A DNA stretch of 35,771 nucleotides from JBBSGD01 sp038254435 (GTDB lineage Bacteria; Actinomycetota; CADDZG01; WHSQ01). Below, piece by piece: positions 1 through 8,299 of the stretch (position 1 is the first letter of the stretch; every line of letters starts with the position of its first letter). The notes beneath the pieces are model-generated. The model was not told where the DNA came from. It was given only the letters and a program-made list of their open reading frames with translations, and did no database searches. The stretch spans positions 1 through 35,771 of the forward strand of contig JBBSGD010000019.1 in NCBI GenBank assembly GCA_038254435.1, written 5' to 3'. The position numbers were made by a program, and so were the translations under genes.

Positions 1-2
1 GG

Positions 3-788
3 GCGGCCAGATGGCATGCGTGGAGCCGCCCACCGGAGGCCGAGTCGGCGGCGGTCGAGCGTGCAGTGCGAATGGCCGAGTCGACCGGCGCCGCGCTGTA
101 CGTAGTCCATCTAAGCAGTGGGGACGCGCTCGAGCGAGTGCGCCTGGCGCGCGCACGCGCTTTGCCCGTGTACGCGGAGACGTGCCCGCAGTACCTGTAT
201 CTGTCGGACGAGCACTACGAGGGCCGGGATGCGGCGCGGTTCGTGTGCGCCCCGCCCCTGCGCGGTGGCAAGCACCGCGAGGAGCTGTGGGAGGGGCTCG
301 AACAGGGCCATATCCAAGTGGTGTCGACCGACCACTGCCCGTTCGGCTCGACGGCCAAGAACGCGGGAGTGAACGGAGGAGGGTGGGAGGATTTCACCCA
401 GATTCCCGGCGGCCTGCCGGGCATCGAGACGCGCGTCGCGCTCGTTTACCAGCGCGTCGCCGGCGGGGACATGACTGTCGAGCAGTGGGTCGACGTGGTA
501 GCGACCGCGCCTGCCCGCCTCTTCGGCCTCGCCCCCGCCAAGGGGGCGATCGCCCCCGGCGCCGACGCCGACGTGGTGGTGTTCGATCCGCTCCTGGAAC
601 GGCAGCTGGTGCCCGAGAGGCTGCATATGAACGTCGACTATTCGCCGTACGAGGACATCACGGTAACCGGGTGGCCCGCCTGGGTTCTGGCGCGCGGGCG
701 CGTGGTGGCGCGCGGCGGCGAGCCGGTAGGTGCGCTCCCGCGGGGCCGTTTCGTTGCCCGCGGCCCGAGCGGAGGCCCCGGGGGATGA
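3..788 (+). CDS. hyuA: D-hydantoinase / dihydropyrimidinase family (YgeZ/HyuA-like), 5' end cut by window
   Basis: Cyclic amidohydrolase that opens hydantoin or dihydropyrimidine rings to N-carbamoyl amino acids. The frame is open from base 3, so only about the C-terminal 260 residues are present; full-length family members are about 460. Visible are the segment YVVHLSS, the core ETCPQYLYL and the metal-binding loop STDHCPFG, whose Asp is the late metal ligand of the family, then the C-terminal GADADVVVFDP typical of the returning beta-sandwich. The N-terminal HxH and the carboxylated Lys lie outside the window. The stop is followed 4 bases later by the ammonia-lyase start, so the two are probably co-transcribed. 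Given its neighbours I place it with the E. coli ygeZ/hyuA gene of the purine cluster; an ordinary dihydropyrimidinase is the alternative. Confidence 0.88.
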   Translation, partial: AARWHAWSRPPEAESAAVERAVRMAESTGAALYVVHLSSGDALERVRLARARALPVYAETCPQYLYLSDEHYEGRDAARFVCAPPLRGGKHREELWEGLEQGHIQVVSTDHCPFGSTAKNAGVNGGGWEDFTQIPGGLPGIETRVALVYQRVAGGDMTVEQWVDVVATAPARLFGLAPAKGAIAPGADADVVVFDPLLERQLVPERLHMNVDYSPYEDITVTGWPAWVLARGRVVARGGEPVGALPRGRFVARGPSGGPGG

Positions 789-792
789 GACT

Positions 793-1929
793 GTGACGAG
801 CTGGTGGCTGAGCCCCGGCGGCCACGCCGTAGGCGAGATGGTGTCCGGGGATGCGCGTGCCTTTCACACCAAGCTGACCGGGTACGAACCGACCCTGCTT
901 CGTGACTGCCCCGCCCTGGCGAAGGGCCTCGGGCTCGGTGAGCTGTGGGTCAAGGACGAGTCGAGCCGTCTCGGCTTGCAATCGTTCAAGGTGCTCGGCG
1001 CGTCCTGGGGCATCTATCGCGCTCTCGAAAAGCACCTCGGGGGCTTCACCGAGTGGGCGAGCATCGAGGAGCTGGCCGTCCAGCTCGAACCGGCCTTGCC
1101 CTTTGCGCTCGCCGCCGCGACCGACGGCAACCATGGACGAGCCGTCGCCTCCATGGCGCGCCGGCTCGGGCTCGAGGCTCGCATCTTCGTTCCCCAAGGC
1201 ACCGCCACGGCGCGCATAGAGGCCATCACGGGCGAGGGGGCGTTTTGCGACATAGTCGATGGGAGCTACGACGACGCCGTCGCTCGTTCGGCTCGGGAGG
1301 CGGGGGAGCGCTGCCTCGTCATCAGTGACACGTCGTGGCCCGGCTACGCAGATGTGCCGCGCTGGGTAATCGAAGGCTACGAGACGATCTTTTCCGAGGT
1401 GGCGGACGAGATGGGGGATGACGCCGTCGACCTCGTGCTGGTGCAGGCAGGTGTTGGAGCGCTCGCGGCGGCGGCCGCGCGCCATTACGGCGCGGCGCGA
1501 GGAATGGGCGCGGCGCTGGTCGGGGTCGAGCCGACGAGCGCGGCATGCATCCTCGCGTCGCTCGAGGCGGGCCGCATCGTGAGCGTCCCCGGTCCCCACA
1601 ACTCCATCATGGCCGGCCTCAATTGCGGCGCGCCGTCGATTGTCGCGTGGCCCTACGTGGCGGGCGGCTTCAGGGCGTTCATGGCGATCTCCGACGACGC
1701 GGCGCGGGGCGCGATGCGGGACCTTGCCGTGCAGGGAATCGCCGCAGGGGAGACGGGGGCGGCGGGGCTGGCGGGGCTCACACAGCTAATGACCGCGGGC
1801 GAGACCCGGCCCTTGAGGGAGGCGCTTGGGGTGGACGCCGCGACGCGCGCCCTCGTGCTGTGCACGGAGGGACCTACCGACCCCGAGGCGTACGCGCGCA
1901 TCGTGCAAGGCGTTAAAGGGACGCCGTGA
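793..1929 (+). CDS. dpaL: 2,3-diaminopropionate ammonia-lyase (YgeX/DpaL)
   Basis: PLP enzyme of fold type II that converts 2,3-diaminopropionate to pyruvate and two ammonia. The Schiff-base lysine is in LQSFKVLG (Lys66 from the chosen start), followed by the ATDGNHGRAVA segment and the glycine-rich phosphate loop VQAGVGALAAAA, all in family order. The GTG start is chosen because it lies just after the hydantoinase stop with a GGGGGA stretch 7 bases upstream and gives 378 residues, close to the family's usual 370-400. An in-frame ATG at 730 would overlap the hydantoinase by 59 bases and is less likely. Neighbours ygeZ, ygeW, ygeY and ssnA homologues point to the terminal, pyruvate-yielding step of purine/uric-acid catabolism. 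The stop overlaps the next GTG start (GTGA). Confidence 0.9.
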   Translation: MTSWWLSPGGHAVGEMVSGDARAFHTKLTGYEPTLLRDCPALAKGLGLGELWVKDESSRLGLQSFKVLGASWGIYRALEKHLGGFTEWASIEELAVQLEPALPFALAAATDGNHGRAVASMARRLGLEARIFVPQGTATARIEAITGEGAFCDIVDGSYDDAVARSAREAGERCLVISDTSWPGYADVPRWVIEGYETIFSEVADEMGDDAVDLVLVQAGVGALAAAAARHYGAARGMGAALVGVEPTSAACILASLEAGRIVSVPGPHNSIMAGLNCGAPSIVAWPYVAGGFRAFMAISDDAARGAMRDLAVQGIAAGETGAAGLAGLTQLMTAGETRPLREALGVDAATRALVLCTEGPTDPEAYARIVQGVKGTP

Positions 1930-2249
1930 GCGACGCCACCTGGGACCAGCTGACGCTGCGCATCCACGCCCTCTACCGCGCGGGTCGCTACGACGAGGCC
2001 CGCGAGGCTGGTGCACGGCTCGATGAGCTTGGCGCAAGCTGGCAGGAGGTAGAGCCCACAAGAAACGTGCGCCGAGTCGCTCGCCGCTTATTGCGAGCGC
2101 ACCGTATGCTGGCGGTGGATGCGCTGCAGCTTGGCGCCGCCATCGTCGCGGCCGGTGTTCGGGCCGTCCTTCCCTTCTTGGCACTCGATGAAAGGCTCAA
2201 CGACGCCGCGCAGCGCGAAGGCTTCGTGCTCGTCTCAGTAGTCGAGTGA
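1926..2249 (+). CDS. Chimeric small ORF: foreign N-terminus joined to the C-terminal half of a VapC-like PIN domain
   Basis: A 107-residue ORF whose GTG start overlaps the dpaL stop by 4 bases, so it looks like a former operon partner. Residues 1 to about 30 (LTLRIHALYRAGRYDEA) resemble a helical, TPR-like N-terminus, as found before some alpha/beta hydrolases; this is a weak guess. From about residue 32 the sequence (LDELGASWQEVEPT, then AVDALQLGAA and LALDERLNDAAQREGF) matches the last 75 or so residues of VapC-type PIN ribonuclease toxins. The late acidic residues of the PIN site survive (Asp65, Asp88), but the N-terminal half with the first catalytic Asp and Glu is missing. The product is therefore not expected to be an active toxin, and no antitoxin gene is adjacent. 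It is best read as a recombination scar. Confidence 0.55.
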   Translation: MSDATWDQLTLRIHALYRAGRYDEAREAGARLDELGASWQEVEPTRNVRRVARRLLRAHRMLAVDALQLGAAIVAAGVRAVLPFLALDERLNDAAQREGFVLVSVVE

Positions 2250-2758
2250 GTTCCGAAGAGAACTACCACCGTGTGAGAGCCGACAATACCAATGCCGGCT
2301 CTAGGTTCGGTTTCCTCCTATCGATAATGCTCGTCGCGTCTGTCGCCGTCGTGGTCGTCGTGGGAGCCTCGTTCGCCATCATCCGCTACCAGCAGGCGCA
2401 CGATCCCGCCTATTTCGGAGCCGAGCAGCTTTGTCGGAGCGCGGGCCATGGTGACTCGGATGCGTACGTCAGATGCTTTCATGCCGAGGTGCTGAAAACG
2501 CCCCTTGACCGGGCTCTGCTGCTGTCTCGCTGGAGTCTTATACCCCTCGGCGTAGCAATTCTGGCCGGGCTCCTCGCGACCCACGAGGTTCGCCGGGAGG
2601 GCCGCCTCAACCAGGGCGCCGATGCGCGGGCCCTAAGGGCGCGTCTGTTCTTGTCCGGCGCCGTGATCATCGCGGGCGTCGTATTGATAGCTGTCGTTTG
2701 GGTTGCCGGTGCAATCTTGTCGAATTCCGTTTCGGGCAACTCCCAGAGGCCCGGGTGA
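2246..2758 (+). CDS. Hypothetical three-helix membrane protein
   Basis: A 170-residue protein I do not recognise. It has three hydrophobic segments: about residues 20-46, 97-112 and 133-158. The loop between the first two contains two cysteines (Cys63, Cys77) that could form a disulfide if the loop is outside. The linker between helices two and three is charged (HEVRREGRL). The GTG start overlaps the preceding stop (GTGA), which suggests translational coupling with the chimeric ORF before it. The gene ends 55 bases before the end of the convergent mug gene. Function cannot be inferred. Confidence 0.6.
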   Translation: MSSEENYHRVRADNTNAGSRFGFLLSIMLVASVAVVVVVGASFAIIRYQQAHDPAYFGAEQLCRSAGHGDSDAYVRCFHAEVLKTPLDRALLLSRWSLIPLGVAILAGLLATHEVRREGRLNQGADARALRARLFLSGAVIIAGVVLIAVVWVAGAILSNSVSGNSQRPG

Positions 2759-2812
2759 CGGAGAGCTCGGGCCGGGCAGGTCTTACGGCGAGCTCGGCAG
2801 CAATCCCCACTG

Positions 2813-3322
2813 CTAGACGCGTTGACGAGTGTGGACGCCGGCGCGGAGCTTCCCGAACTCCCTTGCGAGGTCGTCGATCTGGTAGTGCGCGTTGAGGCCA
2901 CTCGGGTTGGGAAGGAGCCATACCCTCGCCGGGCCCAGCGTGTTCGGCTGCTCACCGACGACGGCATTCGGTCTGCTGAACGCCGTGCGGTAGGCGCCGA
3001 GGCCGAGGACCGCCACCCAGCGCGGGCGATAGCGCCGCAGCTTGCGCTCGAGCCCCGGCAGGCCGTCGCGCAGCTCTTGTGGCGTCACCTTGTCGGCCGT
3101 TGAGGTCGCCCGCGCAACGAGGTTGGTGATGCCGCAGCCGGCCTCGAGCAACTCGTGCTCCTCGGCGGGTAACAGCACGCGCTCGGTAAAGCCGGAGCGA
3201 TGAAGCGCCGGCCACAGACGGTTCCCGGGACGGGCGAAGTGATGCCCTACCGCGCCCGAGTAGAGGCCGGGATTGATGCCGCAGAAAAGGACGTTCAGAC
3301 CGCGCGCGATGACATCCGGCAC
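2813..3322 (-). CDS. mug: G/U mismatch-specific uracil-DNA glycosylase (Mug/TDG family)
   Basis: Excises uracil (and in the E. coli enzyme also xanthine and ethenocytosine) from mispairs in DNA. The family signature is clear: LFCGINPGLYSGAVGHHFARPGNR at residues 11-34 holds the catalytic Asn region GINPG, and LLPNPSGLNAH near residue 140 is the second conserved motif. The GTG start gives 169 residues, the size of E. coli Mug, whose N-terminus is similar, and an AAGGGG Shine-Dalgarno lies 5 bases upstream. However, the frame stays homologous-looking upstream (RPTRRQVAAAEGAR), as in longer actinobacterial relatives; a CTG at 3382 overlapping the ygeW stop is a possible non-standard start. It is the last gene of the minus-strand purine operon, 56 bases after ygeW. 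Confidence 0.88.
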   Translation of the reverse strand: MPDVIARGLNVLFCGINPGLYSGAVGHHFARPGNRLWPALHRSGFTERVLLPAEEHELLEAGCGITNLVARATSTADKVTPQELRDGLPGLERKLRRYRPRWVAVLGLGAYRTAFSRPNAVVGEQPNTLGPARVWLLPNPSGLNAHYQIDDLAREFGKLRAGVHTRQRV

Positions 3323-3378
3323 CCTCGCCCCTTCCGCTGCGGCGACCTGCCGGCGTGTGGGCCGCGACGGTCTGCCGC

Positions 3379-4377
3379 TCAGGAGTAGCCACCCATCGTC
3401 AGGGCCATGAGCGCTTTGCCCGTGTGCAGTCGGTTCGCGGCCTGCTCGAAGACTACCGACTGGGGGCCGTCGATGACCTCGTCGGTCACCTCGTTGCCGC
3501 GGTCGGCGGGGAGGCAGTGCATGTAGACGGCGTCGCGCGCGGCCAACGCCATGCGGGGTGCGTCGCAGATCCAGTCGTGGTGCCTTGCGTTCAGGGCCAG
3601 CGCCTCCGCTTCGTTCCCAAACAGATGCTCGGCCCCCCACGACTTTGGATAGAGGACGTGCGCTCCGGAAAAGCCTTCGGCCATGTCCTGCACCTCTGTG
3701 ATGCTGCCGCCGCCCGCCTCCGCCAGGGAGCGCGCCCGCTCCATCACGTGCGGCATGAGGCGGAAGTCCGGGGGGCGGGCGACTACCAGCTCCGCGCCGA
3801 AGCGCGGGAGGAGCAGCGCAAGTCCCTGTGGAACGCTCATGGGTTTGGCGTAGCTCGAGGCAAAGGCCCACGACACGCACACCTTCATCCCACTGAGATC
3901 GCGAGTGCCGAACACTTCCTCGATCGTCATGAGGTCGGCGAGCTGCTGGGTAGGATGGTCCTCGTCGCACTGCAGGTTGATGACCGGCGCTCGCGCCGCG
4001 TCCGCGACTATCCGCATGTAGGCGTTGCCCTCACCGGGGACCTTGTCGTGACGAATGGCGATGCCGTGCCCATAGGACGACAGGATGATGCCCATGTCGC
4101 GTGGATCTTCGCCGTGAGCGATCTGCGATGTCTGCGCGTCGATGAAGTGCGCATGACCTCCGAGCTGTGTCATCCCCGCTTCGAACGCGTTGCGCGTCCT
4201 CGTCGAGAGATCGAGGAAGATCATGAACAGCGTCTTGTCGGTGAGGAGGCGATGGGCTGTCCCGTCGCGAAACGCAGCCTTCAGCTCGTGCGCGGTGTCG
4301 AGCGCGCTGCCGAGCTCATCGGTGCTCCAGTCCGCAGTGGAGATGAAGTCCCTGCCGGCCAGGTCGCCGGCCGTCAT
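3379..4377 (-). CDS. ygeW: YgeW-type carbamoyltransferase
   Basis: Member of the aspartate/ornithine carbamoyltransferase superfamily. The carbamoyl-phosphate motif STRTR is at residues 58-62; the HPTQ loop lies in VNLQCDEDHPTQQLADL and the HCLP motif in MHCLPAD. Other strings are diagnostic of YgeW rather than of anabolic OTC: SQIAHGE, GNAYMR, and SWAFASSYAKPMSVPQG. The length of 332 residues is shorter than E. coli YgeW (about 396) mainly in the C-terminal insertions. In the purine pathway YgeW is thought to move a carbamoyl group from a ureido intermediate to phosphate, giving carbamoyl phosphate for a carbamate kinase (not in this window). The ATG overlaps the ssnA stop (ATGA), so it is translationally coupled. 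Confidence 0.9.
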   Translation of the reverse strand: MTAGDLAGRDFISTADWSTDELGSALDTAHELKAAFRDGTAHRLLTDKTLFMIFLDLSTRTRNAFEAGMTQLGGHAHFIDAQTSQIAHGEDPRDMGIILSSYGHGIAIRHDKVPGEGNAYMRIVADAARAPVINLQCDEDHPTQQLADLMTIEEVFGTRDLSGMKVCVSWAFASSYAKPMSVPQGLALLLPRFGAELVVARPPDFRLMPHVMERARSLAEAGGGSITEVQDMAEGFSGAHVLYPKSWGAEHLFGNEAEALALNARHHDWICDAPRMALAARDAVYMHCLPADRGNEVTDEVIDGPQSVVFEQAANRLHTGKALMALTMGGYS

Positions 4378-5678
4378 CCGGCGCGCACCGGGCTCTCGGC
4401 CATGCGCGCCCACAGGAGTGGTGCAGCCGCGCGGCAGCGTGCCGCCAGCTCGTCCTCGTCCACGAGCAGATGCTTTCTGTCCCGCACGATCCACCGCCCC
4501 GCCACCATGACGTCCCGGACGTTAGCGGCGCCGGCGCCAAAGAGAAGGTGTCCGGCGACGTTGGCGGGCTTCAGCGGCGTAGGGGGCCGGTAGTCGAGAA
4601 CCATTAGATCTGCGGGTGCGCCCGGGGCGAGCGTTCCGAGTGCAGGCTCAGAGAAGAGTGAACCGGCAAGGTCTGCGCCGGAGCAGAGCCGGGCCAGCGC
4701 GAAACGATCAGACCCGGCCCCCCCGGCCTGCTGAGCTGCGAGATAACAGGCGCGGGCTTCGGCGAAGAGATCCCCGTCGAGCCCATCGGTGCCGAGGGCG
4801 ACCCGCTCGCCGAGCTCTTGCGGGCGCGCGTATCCCACGGCGTTGTTCATGTTCGAACGAGGGTTGTGAGCGAGCCACGCGCCCGAGGTCGCCACCAGTC
4901 TGCGCTCGGCGGCGTCGAGGTGCACCCCATGGGCGATGAGGTCGCCCTCGAGGAGCGCCCCGGCTCGCTCGAGCCGCACCGCGGTGCGGCACCCGTAGCG
5001 GGTCAGCGAGTCACGCTCGTCGCAGCCGTCCTCGGCCACGTGGATGTGTATCGGCGCGCCGAGGTCGCGAGCCACGCCGACGAGATTGGCCAGCGTCTGT
5101 TCGCCGATCGTGAACGACGCGTGTGCACCGACCATGGCCCTTACCAGCGGGCGGGCGTTGTCCCTCAGAAAGCGCTTGTTCTCGACGATGCCGGCGCGTG
5201 CCCCTGCCGCCCCGTGCCGGTCGCTCACCTCATAGCACACGACTCCCCGAGCACCCGCCGCCGTGATGCCGTTGGCCACCCCGTCGAGCGAGCCCTCTAT
5301 GGCATTGGGCGAAGCGTGATGGTCGACGATGGTCGTCGTCCCGGAGCGCACCGCCTCGACCGCTCCCAGCGTCGCCGCCAGCCCAATCAGGTCCGCGTCG
5401 AGAGCCGCGTCGAGCCGCCACCAAACGCGCTCGAGGATCTCGGGGAAGCTGCGCGCCGGTGAAGATGCAGGCGGCATTCCGCGCGCCAGAGCGGCGTACA
5501 GATGATGGTGGGCGCAGACGTGGCCGGGCATGACGATGCAGCCCGACGCGTCTATGCGTTGCACGCGCTCGCCGGTTCCGGGCGGTGACAACCTCCTGCC
5601 GGTGACGGTCACGTCGGCAGGCTCGACGGTGCGCCGTAGCGGATCGACTGCCAGGCCCCCCGAGATGAGGGTAGTCAA
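4374..5678 (-). CDS. ssnA: Putative aminohydrolase SsnA
   Basis: Metal-dependent deaminase of the amidohydrolase superfamily (guanine deaminase/atrazine chlorohydrolase-like) found in selenium/purine gene clusters. Metal ligands are visible in order: HHH in GHVCAHHHLYAALARG, His in HIHVAED, His in LIAHGVHL, and Asp in ALGTDGLDGD. Stretches WWRLDAALD, TTIVDHHASPNAIEGSL and HNPRSNMNNAVGY are characteristic of SsnA. The TTG start (TTGA overlap with the xdh stop) gives 434 residues, matching the usual 440, with the N-terminus MTTLISGGL as expected. It sits between xdh and ygeW with 4-base overlaps on both sides. Its exact substrate is uncertain; an aminopurine or a ring-opened purine is likely. 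Confidence 0.9.
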   Translation of the reverse strand: MTTLISGGLAVDPLRRTVEPADVTVTGRRLSPPGTGERVQRIDASGCIVMPGHVCAHHHLYAALARGMPPASSPARSFPEILERVWWRLDAALDADLIGLAATLGAVEAVRSGTTTIVDHHASPNAIEGSLDGVANGITAAGARGVVCYEVSDRHGAAGARAGIVENKRFLRDNARPLVRAMVGAHASFTIGEQTLANLVGVARDLGAPIHIHVAEDGCDERDSLTRYGCRTAVRLERAGALLEGDLIAHGVHLDAAERRLVATSGAWLAHNPRSNMNNAVGYARPQELGERVALGTDGLDGDLFAEARACYLAAQQAGGAGSDRFALARLCSGADLAGSLFSEPALGTLAPGAPADLMVLDYRPPTPLKPANVAGHLLFGAGAANVRDVMVAGRWIVRDRKHLLVDEDELAARCRAAAPLLWARMAESPVRAG

Positions 5679-8299
5679 CTCGACGCGGCACCCGGCTTGC
5701 GGACCGCCCTCGGATGCGCTGCTTTGGCCGCGGCGGTGTCCTTCATGGGAAGGCGCGTGCGCCACTTGCCGTCGAAGCGGTAGCTCGCCGACGCCACCGC
5801 TGCGGCCGTGGGGATGAGCCCGATCTCGCCGACCCCCTTGGCGCCGTAGGGGCCCTCGGGTTGAGGCTCCTCGATGAATATGCAGTGCACTTCCGGCATG
5901 CCCTTGGCAGGAATGATGCCCTGTGACTTGAGGGTCGGGGTCGTGATGTGGCCGTCCTCCACCACGAGCTCCTCGGTGAGCGAGTGACCCAGGCCCATGT
6001 GCACTGCGCCTTCGATCTGGCCCTCGAGAAGATTGCGGTTCATGACCCTGCCCACATCGTGCGCGGCTATCACCTTGGCGAGCCGCCCGGCGTCGTCGAG
6101 GAGCACCACCTGGGCGCCCCATCCGTAGCAGATGTGGGATCGCTGGAGGTTGGGATCGTCCATCGGCTGGGTGATGTCGAAGGTGATCTCGGCGGTGAAC
6201 TCGCGGCCGGCCAGCTCGACCAGCGAGGATCCGTTGAGCTCGGCGCGCAGCTTGTCGCACGCCTCCTTCACCGCCAGACCTCCGAGAAACGTGCCGCGCG
6301 AGGCCGTAGTTTGGCCGCTCTGGAAGTCACGTTCGGTGTCGACGCTGACGCTCACATTCTTCAGCTCGACACCCGCCGAGGCGAGCTCCTCGCATGCGAT
6401 CTGCTGGAGGACCGTGTGCACTCCTTGACCCATCTCCGTCCACGAGTGACGGACCTTTATCGACCCGTCGTCGAAGACCTCGATCGACGCGCGCCCGTGC
6501 TCGGGCAGGCCGTTGCCGACCCCTGTGTTCTTGGCCGCGCACGCGATCCCCGCATAACGAGCGCCCTTGTAGTAACCCTTGAGCGCGCTCAGACACTGCT
6601 TGAGGCCGACGCCTTCGCCCAGCACCTGGCCGGTGGCGAAGACACCGCCCACGTCGAGCGCGTTGAGGAAGCGAATGTCCCAGCCGTCGATCCCCACCTT
6701 CTCGGCAAGGCGGTCGAGGCACCCCTCCATGGCGAAGTTCGCCTGGTTGCTGCCGAACCCTCGCATTGCCCCGCAGGGTGGGTTGTTGGTGAAAACGGCC
6801 CGCGCCTGCGCCCACACGTTGGGAACCTCGTAGGCGCTGGCGCAGTGCCCGCAGGCGCGCTGCAAGACCTTGTCTCCGACGCTCGAGTAGGCGCCGGTGT
6901 CGCCGACGATGTCGGCCTTCAGCGCGGTGAGCTTGCCGCTCTGGTCGCAGCCGAGCGTGTAGCTCATCGTCAGCGGGTGGCGCTTGGCATGCATCCGGAT
7001 GGACTCTGCGCGCGTGAGGGTGACCTTCACCGGCGAGCCCGTGAGCTGAGCCAGGAGGGCGGCTTGTCCGTTGACGCCGAGGTCTTCCTTGGCCCCGAAC
7101 GCTCCCCCGTTCGATACGAGCGTGACCCGTACCTTGTCCTCGGGGAGGCCGAGCACGAGTGCGATCTGGCGGCGGTCGTCCCAGATTCCTTGACCTCCTG
7201 AGAACACTCGCATGCCATCGCCCTCGGGGCAGGCGAGAGCGGCTTCCGGCTCAAGAAATGCGTGCTCGATGAACTGCGTCGAGAAGGTTTCGGTCACCAC
7301 GTGCGCGCTCGTCGCCAGAGCATCGTCGGCGTTGCCGCGATCAATCGTGTAGGTCTTGAGAAGGTTGCCCTCGCCGGGGTGCACTTGCGGCGCCTCGGGA
7401 GCGAGCGCGGCGTGCGGGTCGGTTACGGGTTGCAGAACCTCGTACTCGACTTCGACCGCGGCGGCCCCGCGGCGGGCGGCGTCGCGCGTTGTGGCTGCTA
7501 CGCAGGCGAGGACATCGCCCACGTAGCAGGTTGTCTCGCCCTCGCCGACAAGGACGGGCCAGTCGTCGTATATGCACCCGACGGCGCGTCGCCCCAGGAC
7601 GTCTGGGGCCAGCACGACGCGCACCACTCCTTCGATGGCCTGTGCGTGCGTAGTGTCTATTCTCGTGACCACAGCACGAGGGTGATCGGCGAAACGCAGC
7701 GCTCCGAACAGCATCCCGTCGACGCTTAGGTCATCGATGAAGGGCTTCTCGCCGAGCGCCAGCTCGAACGCCTCGTATTTCGGAGTGCGGCTGCCGATGC
7801 GTCCGCTGAAGTCGAGCTCCGGCTGCTCCTCGCCGGCAAGAAGGCGTGCCGCGGTGGCGACTGCGTCGATCACCTTCACGTACCCGGTGCAGCGGCACAG
7901 GTTGCCGGCAAGCGCCTGCGCGATCTGGGGGCGGCTTGGTGCGGGGTTGCGCTCGAGGAGAGCCGCAGCCTTGACGATGATGCCCGGCGAGCAGAAACCG
8001 CACTGCGAAGCGCCCGATGACGCGAAGGCAAGTGCGAAGGCCTCGCGAGTCGGCCCGTCGAACCCCTCGAGCGTTATCACCTCTTTCCCGTCGAACTTGT
8101 GGGCAGGCTGCGAGCACGCGACGCGTGCGTGCCCGTCGACAAGCACGGTGCAGCATCCGCAGTAGCCCTCCGGCTGGCAGCCGTCCTTGGCTGCGAGCAG
8201 GCCGAGCGGTCCGCGCAGCACGTCGAGAAGCGTGTCGTCGTCGCCAGCCTCGATCGTCGCGGGCTTGCCGTTGACTGTGAGGCGCACTTGGGGGCTCAC
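5675..8299 (-). CDS. Fused iron-sulfur/molybdopterin xanthine dehydrogenase (selenium-dependent type, XdhD-like)
   Basis: An 874-residue molybdenum hydroxylase. The N-terminus has two 2Fe-2S domains: plant-type ligands Cys41, Cys47, Cys50, Cys62 and the helical-domain ligands Cys100, Cys103, Cys135, Cys137 (QCGFC and NLCRC). A short linker leads to the molybdopterin part from about residue 175, with GGQG, GGAFGAKED, GAMRGFGSNQ and the catalytic Glu825 in GAKGVGEIG. There is no FAD domain. This two-part fusion is typical of the labile-selenium purine hydroxylases in which no selenocysteine is encoded. It would interconvert uric acid, xanthine and hypoxanthine or a similar purine, with electrons passed to an unidentified partner. 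GTG start overlaps the ygeY stop (GTGA). Selenium dependence is inferred from family and context only. Confidence 0.88.
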   Translation of the reverse strand: MSPQVRLTVNGKPATIEAGDDDTLLDVLRGPLGLLAAKDGCQPEGYCGCCTVLVDGHARVACSQPAHKFDGKEVITLEGFDGPTREAFALAFASSGASQCGFCSPGIIVKAAALLERNPAPSRPQIAQALAGNLCRCTGYVKVIDAVATAARLLAGEEQPELDFSGRIGSRTPKYEAFELALGEKPFIDDLSVDGMLFGALRFADHPRAVVTRIDTTHAQAIEGVVRVVLAPDVLGRRAVGCIYDDWPVLVGEGETTCYVGDVLACVAATTRDAARRGAAAVEVEYEVLQPVTDPHAALAPEAPQVHPGEGNLLKTYTIDRGNADDALATSAHVVTETFSTQFIEHAFLEPEAALACPEGDGMRVFSGGQGIWDDRRQIALVLGLPEDKVRVTLVSNGGAFGAKEDLGVNGQAALLAQLTGSPVKVTLTRAESIRMHAKRHPLTMSYTLGCDQSGKLTALKADIVGDTGAYSSVGDKVLQRACGHCASAYEVPNVWAQARAVFTNNPPCGAMRGFGSNQANFAMEGCLDRLAEKVGIDGWDIRFLNALDVGGVFATGQVLGEGVGLKQCLSALKGYYKGARYAGIACAAKNTGVGNGLPEHGRASIEVFDDGSIKVRHSWTEMGQGVHTVLQQIACEELASAGVELKNVSVSVDTERDFQSGQTTASRGTFLGGLAVKEACDKLRAELNGSSLVELAGREFTAEITFDITQPMDDPNLQRSHICYGWGAQVVLLDDAGRLAKVIAAHDVGRVMNRNLLEGQIEGAVHMGLGHSLTEELVVEDGHITTPTLKSQGIIPAKGMPEVHCIFIEEPQPEGPYGAKGVGEIGLIPTAAAVASASYRFDGKWRTRLPMKDTAAAKAAHPRAVRKPGAASS

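Noticed and set aside
1926..2249. Active VapBC toxin-antitoxin system
   Set aside because: Only the C-terminal half of the PIN domain is present, and no antitoxin gene is next to it.
3355..4593. Long plus-strand open frame opposite ygeW
   Set aside because: Antisense shadow produced by GC-rich codon bias; ygeW motifs are on the other strand and no family is recognised here.
5948..7201. 417-codon plus-strand open frame opposite the xdh gene
   Set aside because: No known domain, composition of a reverse-frame shadow, and the minus strand encodes conserved Mo-hydroxylase motifs.
5675..8299. Possible selenocysteine (in-frame TGA) in the XDH
   Set aside because: The frame is uninterrupted; enzymes of this type use a labile selenium cofactor, not selenocysteine.
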